Part shown: one piece after another, positions 59,701 to 64,000 of the stretch
How positions within the stretch are numbered: the first letter of the stretch is position 1
How the letters are laid out: each line of letters starts with the position of its first letter
Origin: Drosophila miranda
Taxonomy: Eukaryota; Arthropoda; Insecta; Diptera; Drosophilidae
Direction: 5' to 3'
Length of the DNA stretch: 64,000 nt
Assembly (NCBI RefSeq): GCF_003369915.1
Contig: NC_046676.1
Span: 14,924,001 to 14,988,000 of the forward strand
Notes under the pieces: generated by a model
What the model was told of the DNA's origin: nothing
The model's database searches: none
What the model saw: the letters and a program-made list of their open reading frames with translations, nothing else
Translations under genes and position numbers: made by a program

Positions 59701-62700
59701 TGAAAGCCGAGAATTTTCGGAATGATATGGAAGTGAAAAGCTGCAGATGGAGGAGACGCCTGAGTCGGAGTCAGAGTCCAAAGTTGGCAATAAAATACAA
59801 ATTGCCGCTTAAATAGTTACAAGACGGTTTGAAACACAATACTCCTCCCAACAACTGGATGGATGTCCAGGGGGTGCCCTGAAATACGGGGGGGTGTGAC
59901 CACAACTTGTTTTAAATTGCATTTAGTTTCGGGGGCCAATTTGTGTGACCTCTCACGCCCTGTTGCTGTCCGATTGTGGGATTCAAATGGAAACTAAGAC
60001 GGAAGATGGAAAATGTAAACGCCCAGAATAGAATATTTATGCCATTTAATTTTGAAACGAGAGGGAAAATATTTTATCGAAGTAATACACATTTAAAAAA
60101 AATATATTTCGTATTAAAATTAATTATTTTGTGCATATTAATTAAATAAATTTCCAAAAAAATATGTACTTTATTATTTATTAATTATTTTGTAAAGTGT
60201 TTCATTTTTAGATGGTTTTATGCTTAGAAAGTAGCGATGCCTTTGGATGGAACACAGATATTTCGGACCTATCCGAAACCAAACCAGGGATTGTGTCATG
60301 CAAGCCATCGGTGGGGACGGCCCCTAAACCGCAATAAGTTGCTTCCCACGGGACAGGCAGAGGAAAGGAGTGGCACCACAAGGGACCTACAGCAGGCCCA
60401 AGTGATCTGTGGGGTCTTGACCTCACTTCAAAGATGGACCATATTTAAGGGACTGTTTATTTAAATCAAAGTTAATTCTATTTAATGGCACTATGTTAAT
60501 ATTTATAAACCGAATATAGGGCTACTTTTTACTATGCCATTTTTTGCTCAGTGTAAAACGTGCCTATGGGAATGGACTATGCTGCCAGGAACTGTAAAGT
60601 TTTGCATTGATCGATTGACACAGTCTTTGAATATCTATGTATATACATTGCTGAGTCCGGAATATATGCAATGTTTCATTGGTAATTCAATCTCTGTCAG
60701 TAGTCAGTAGTCAGTGGCATTCTTCGACAGTTAATTAAGGACTCACTTGCTTTAGGACCCATTCATTCGTTCATTCATTTGGCTATCATAAATGGAAAAT
60801 TCAGTTGAAAGGAGGAGGCTCTCAATCAAACGATGAAATTGATACGATTGATACGAATAATTCGATTGCGGTCTCCCGGGCAATGGATGGGCACGGCGCC
60901 CAGCTGCCTCCCTCCCTTCCCCTTGTCGTGTGGAAAACAATTCTCAAAACTTTTGTTTGATTGCCATTTGGGGGGCTTTTCTTTTGTTTTTCCCGCTCTT
61001 TGTGTGTGGGGGGGGTGTGTGTATTTTGTCAAGTTTTCCAATTGAATTTAATTTGATTTACTGTTATAAATTGTCCTTATTCATTTACTGGCCATACGAC
61101 AGGGATACACACAGAGAAGCTGGGAGAGACAGAGCCAGAGAAGACAGCTGCTCTTCGAAAAGTAATTTAGTATTGGGCCAAATGTTTTTGGCCAAACCGC
61201 TGGCTGGCTGCCCCCCTCTCGGCACCCTGCTGCCACTCTCTCTCTCCCTCTCTAGTATATTTTGTAATTTTTCTAATGATGTTTATCAAATAATTCAATT
61301 TGGCTTCCACACAAAGCATTTCTTATGTGCGGAAGGACCTTCCAGCGATGTGAAGTGCCCCACACACAGAGAAATACACATACGCAGGCACACATATATA
61401 TATATATACATATATATAGTGGAGTGTCATTGTTGACCAAACTAAACCGAAATTGAATTTTTCTCCCTCGTTGACTAAAAACCGCAAACAAAAGGTTTAG
61501 AGTCCCCATACAGTCCCCCAAGTCCGTTGGCCGAAAAGGAAGGACCACTGAAAGGACACTTTTGGCCACATCATTTAATAGTGCGATCTCTCGCTCTGGG
61601 ACAGGATGGGGGCAGGGGGATCCCGAATGGGAATTGAAACTGAAACTGGGACACAATTGAATAACAAATCGTAGAAGGCCCATAAATTCGAGTGCGGTCG
61701 ACTGCTAAAGCATAAATATTATTATATTAGCCAAGTTAAAGCGTGTGCAATGTGTGTGTCCCATGTGGCATGCCACTGCTGCCATCTGCCATGTGGCATC
61801 TGCAGTTTTCCCCCTCTGCTTCTCCGTCATCTAATTTATACAATTATTGAGCGCCAGAGCCAGCGACAGCGACAGAGACAGTGCCACAGTTGATACGACA
61901 CATAAATGGAAACGACCACGCAGGACATAGCAGGACATCCCAGGACATCGCAGGACAGCGGCTGACTGTCATCCCCCCATCGCGTGTCGTCTTATGCTGT
62001 CGCATTTGCACCCCTTTAGTGCCAGAAGTCATCATCATGAGAGAAAAATGGGCGGCGGGCGAAGTAGAAATCTTGGGGCCAGGAAAAGGCAATACATAAA
62101 TTCCTAAAATTGATTTTCTCATGTTTATTGTGAAATTTTCTGTGGAATTTATATTGGCTTGCAATGCGACAGCAGGACCCAAAGAAGGTATCGAATGTGT
62201 GGACATAACATGTGGGTGTTCGTGTCCCTTTGGATGATGGTTGCTGACGGTTGTACCGACCGGCACTGTATGGCATGCCTTATCCTTTGACTGCCACACG
62301 CTGCGTATGCGCAATATTAAATTATCTTGGGGAAATGCTGTTTACTTTTTGGCCGTCGTGGGCTGGAGCTGAGCTCCGGCTGGGAGGAGCTTACTTATAA
62401 TGCTTTTAAGTTTGTCATTTGTCTTTACACTGTTGCTGCTGCTGCTGCTGCTGTTGCAGAGAAGCTGAATCTGAAGCGAGGGATTATAAAAGTCGAAGCG
62501 CGTTAAATGCCACAGCAAGCGAGATGGTGTGGCAGATGCCTCCCCATGCCACAGCAGTGGCACACTCCCTGATCGATACCATGTATTTATGGACACCCCC
62601 ACCCTCTTCGCAAGGCATCGCATGGCAGGATGCAAAATGCCAAGTCTTCCTCTATAAAACTTGGGTTAATTGAGCGAAATAATCCACGGGTGGGGCGTGG

Positions 62701-62936
62701 TGGGGGGAAGATGGCCACGGATCAAAGAAGGTAGCTGCAGATGCGGGCAATTAAGCTTTCCGCTGCTGATGCCACTGCCACTGCCACTGCCACTGCAGCA
62801 GCTGTTTGGTTAAGCTTGGGTCTTAGCCAACTCCTACCCGCCCCACCCTGTTTGGGGTGCCACTCCGCCCCATGGGCGGTTCATTGATCCCTGTATCGAG
62901 GGGGAGTAGGAGGAGTATAGGTTCTGAGGCACTCAC
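56795..62936 (-). other. 6.1-kb intron of the sns-like gene
   Basis: No exon-like frame found. It has AT-rich blocks (60050-60190), short ccagct and cagcag-type repeats (59036-59060, 62433-62457), a gccaccagcc run near 58455-58485, an (AT) run near 61396-61420 and many cac/gtg tracts. Confidence 0.5.
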
Positions 62937-63121
62937 CATCGGCGGATAGGACAGATATCTGTCGCTGTTCATATTATAGTAGGAGCCATCTGGCGGCGGC
63001 GCTGGCGACGGGGACGGTATATAAATGCCCTTGCTGATTAGCATCTGATCATCCCTGCTCATGTGGATGGCGGTGGCGTTCCCATTGTTGTGCCTCGGAT
63101 GTGGCAAAGTGCAGGCATTCA
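62937..63121 (-). CDS. sns: Penultimate coding exon of the sns-like gene
   Basis: Acceptor tttccag before TG AAT GCC, donor after CCG CCG ATG (gtgagt). It enters in phase 2 and leaves in phase 0, fitting the next exon. It encodes 61 codons: NACTLPHPRHNNGNATAIHM, SRDDQMLISKGIYIPSPSP and a Tyr-rich end (GSYYNMNSDRYLSYPPM) with several possible phosphotyrosine sites, as expected in a cytoplasmic signalling tail. Earlier exons lie beyond the window. Confidence 0.6.
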
Positions 63122-64000
63122 CTGGAAACAGAAAAACACAGAGTAAAGGGATATAGAGAATGTATTTCCAGTTAATATGGGGCTTAAAAAAAACTTTTAA
63201 AATTCATTTCTGTCAGTTTTTTGTACTCCGCTTGTCGGAGGGAGCATTTTAAGCCCCCTTCGAATGGGGCTGTTGATTATTTTTTGCATATTTTCCTCCC
63301 CCCACCCACATCGTTTTTGCTGGCAGAGTACTTAAGCTTTGATTGCGGCCTTAAGCGGTGCACGGACCCTCTCTATCTCTGGACCGCAAATGGTGGCAAG
63401 AGGCAAAACGAAAATTCAATTTCGAATTTTTAAAACTGCCAATGACAGATTTTATGTATTGGCATTCGGAGGAGATATGCCGGAAGATTGCACATTCAAA
63501 AGTACACCCCGGCACGTACTCGTAAATATCTACACTGAGTGAAAAAATGTTCCTAAACCCTGAAATAGGAAAGACACCCTCAAAAAGGGTGGGTTTCTCA
63601 ATCGAAATTTAATTTGAGGTGAAAATGTATCAAGTGCGGCACTTATTATCGGTTCTAAGAGGTTATAATCATTATAAATTCGGATTATAAGAACTTAAGA
63701 TTAAGATCTGCCTCAAAATGTTATCTTTTTTATTCATTTCCCTTAAAAACTAATAGATTTACATAGATCAGCGGTGAGCAGGCTTTTTTAGTACTAAGGA
63801 ACCCCTAAGAAAAATTCATTCCCACGCAATGTATGTTGTTTTTGAAACTATTGAGCCGTCTCTTTCGAAGCATTCGCTTGTGAGTCTCGAGTCCAGCACC
63901 AACGAGCCGTGTCATGTGCGAGGCTTACCCATTGAATTCAAAAATTTCTTTCAATGGCAAGATGCTCCATCGTAGTCGTACTTTAGCACAGCAGTGTACA
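63122..64000 (-). other. Start of the next upstream intron of the sns-like gene
   Basis: AT-rich sequence without coding frames of note. Confidence 0.5.

Noticed and set aside
1..64000. tRNA, rRNA, CRISPR, operons or viral genes
   Set aside because: Looked for and not found; all gene structure is eukaryotic with spliceosomal introns.

Overview
The window is nuclear DNA of a Drosophila species that is not D. melanogaster. The genes have short GT-AG introns, and their predicted proteins are close to the fly proteins Wnt2, Ana2, Sec31, Dynamitin, an F-box/LRR protein and the ryanodine receptor. Core-promoter words typical of flies (Motif 1, DRE, Ohler motif 6) occur at gene starts. No bacterial features, CRISPR arrays, tRNA or rRNA genes were seen. 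Gene models were built by hand from reading frames, splice sites and phase bookkeeping; every complete model closes in frame.

Layout, left to right. (1) 1-8.4 kb: Wnt2 (+), with a 56-nt first coding exon, a 5.5-kb first intron and four clustered exons. (2) 8.4-10 kb: a confusing minus-strand stretch with a plausible last exon, coding-like blocks in clashing frames (likely a decayed gene) and an 83-codon ORF. (3) 10-16.6 kb: ana2 (+) and Sec31 (-), convergent. (4) 16.6-18 kb: an intergenic stretch with duplicated blocks. (5) 18-22 kb: Dynamitin (-) and the F-box/LRR gene CG8272 (+), divergent from a shared 0.36-kb promoter region. (6) 22.5-46.1 kb: the complete ryanodine receptor RyR (-), 26 constitutive-equivalent exons and 5,131 codons, convergent with CG8272. 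It has two pairs of mutually exclusive exons and one candidate 12-nt micro-exon. (7) 46.1-56 kb: ten kilobases without convincing coding sequence, but with DRE sites, tandem repeats and a 24-bp minisatellite. (8) 56-64 kb: the last two coding exons of a minus-strand gene, probably sns, split by a 6.1-kb intron.

The genes are not a functional cluster. Ana2 acts in centriole duplication, Sec31 in COPII vesicle coats, Dynamitin in dynactin, RyR in calcium release, Wnt2 in signalling and Sns in cell adhesion. In D. melanogaster, ana2 to sns lie together near 44F-45A on 2R, as I recall, while Wnt2 is further along at about 45E. The Wnt2-ana2 junction is therefore probably a rearrangement boundary, and it coincides with the decayed coding block. 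The points most worth checking are the RyR alternative exons, the micro-exon, the decayed minus-strand block at 8.6-9.7 kb, the duplicated promoter block at ana2 and Sec31, and the in-frame 24-bp minisatellite.
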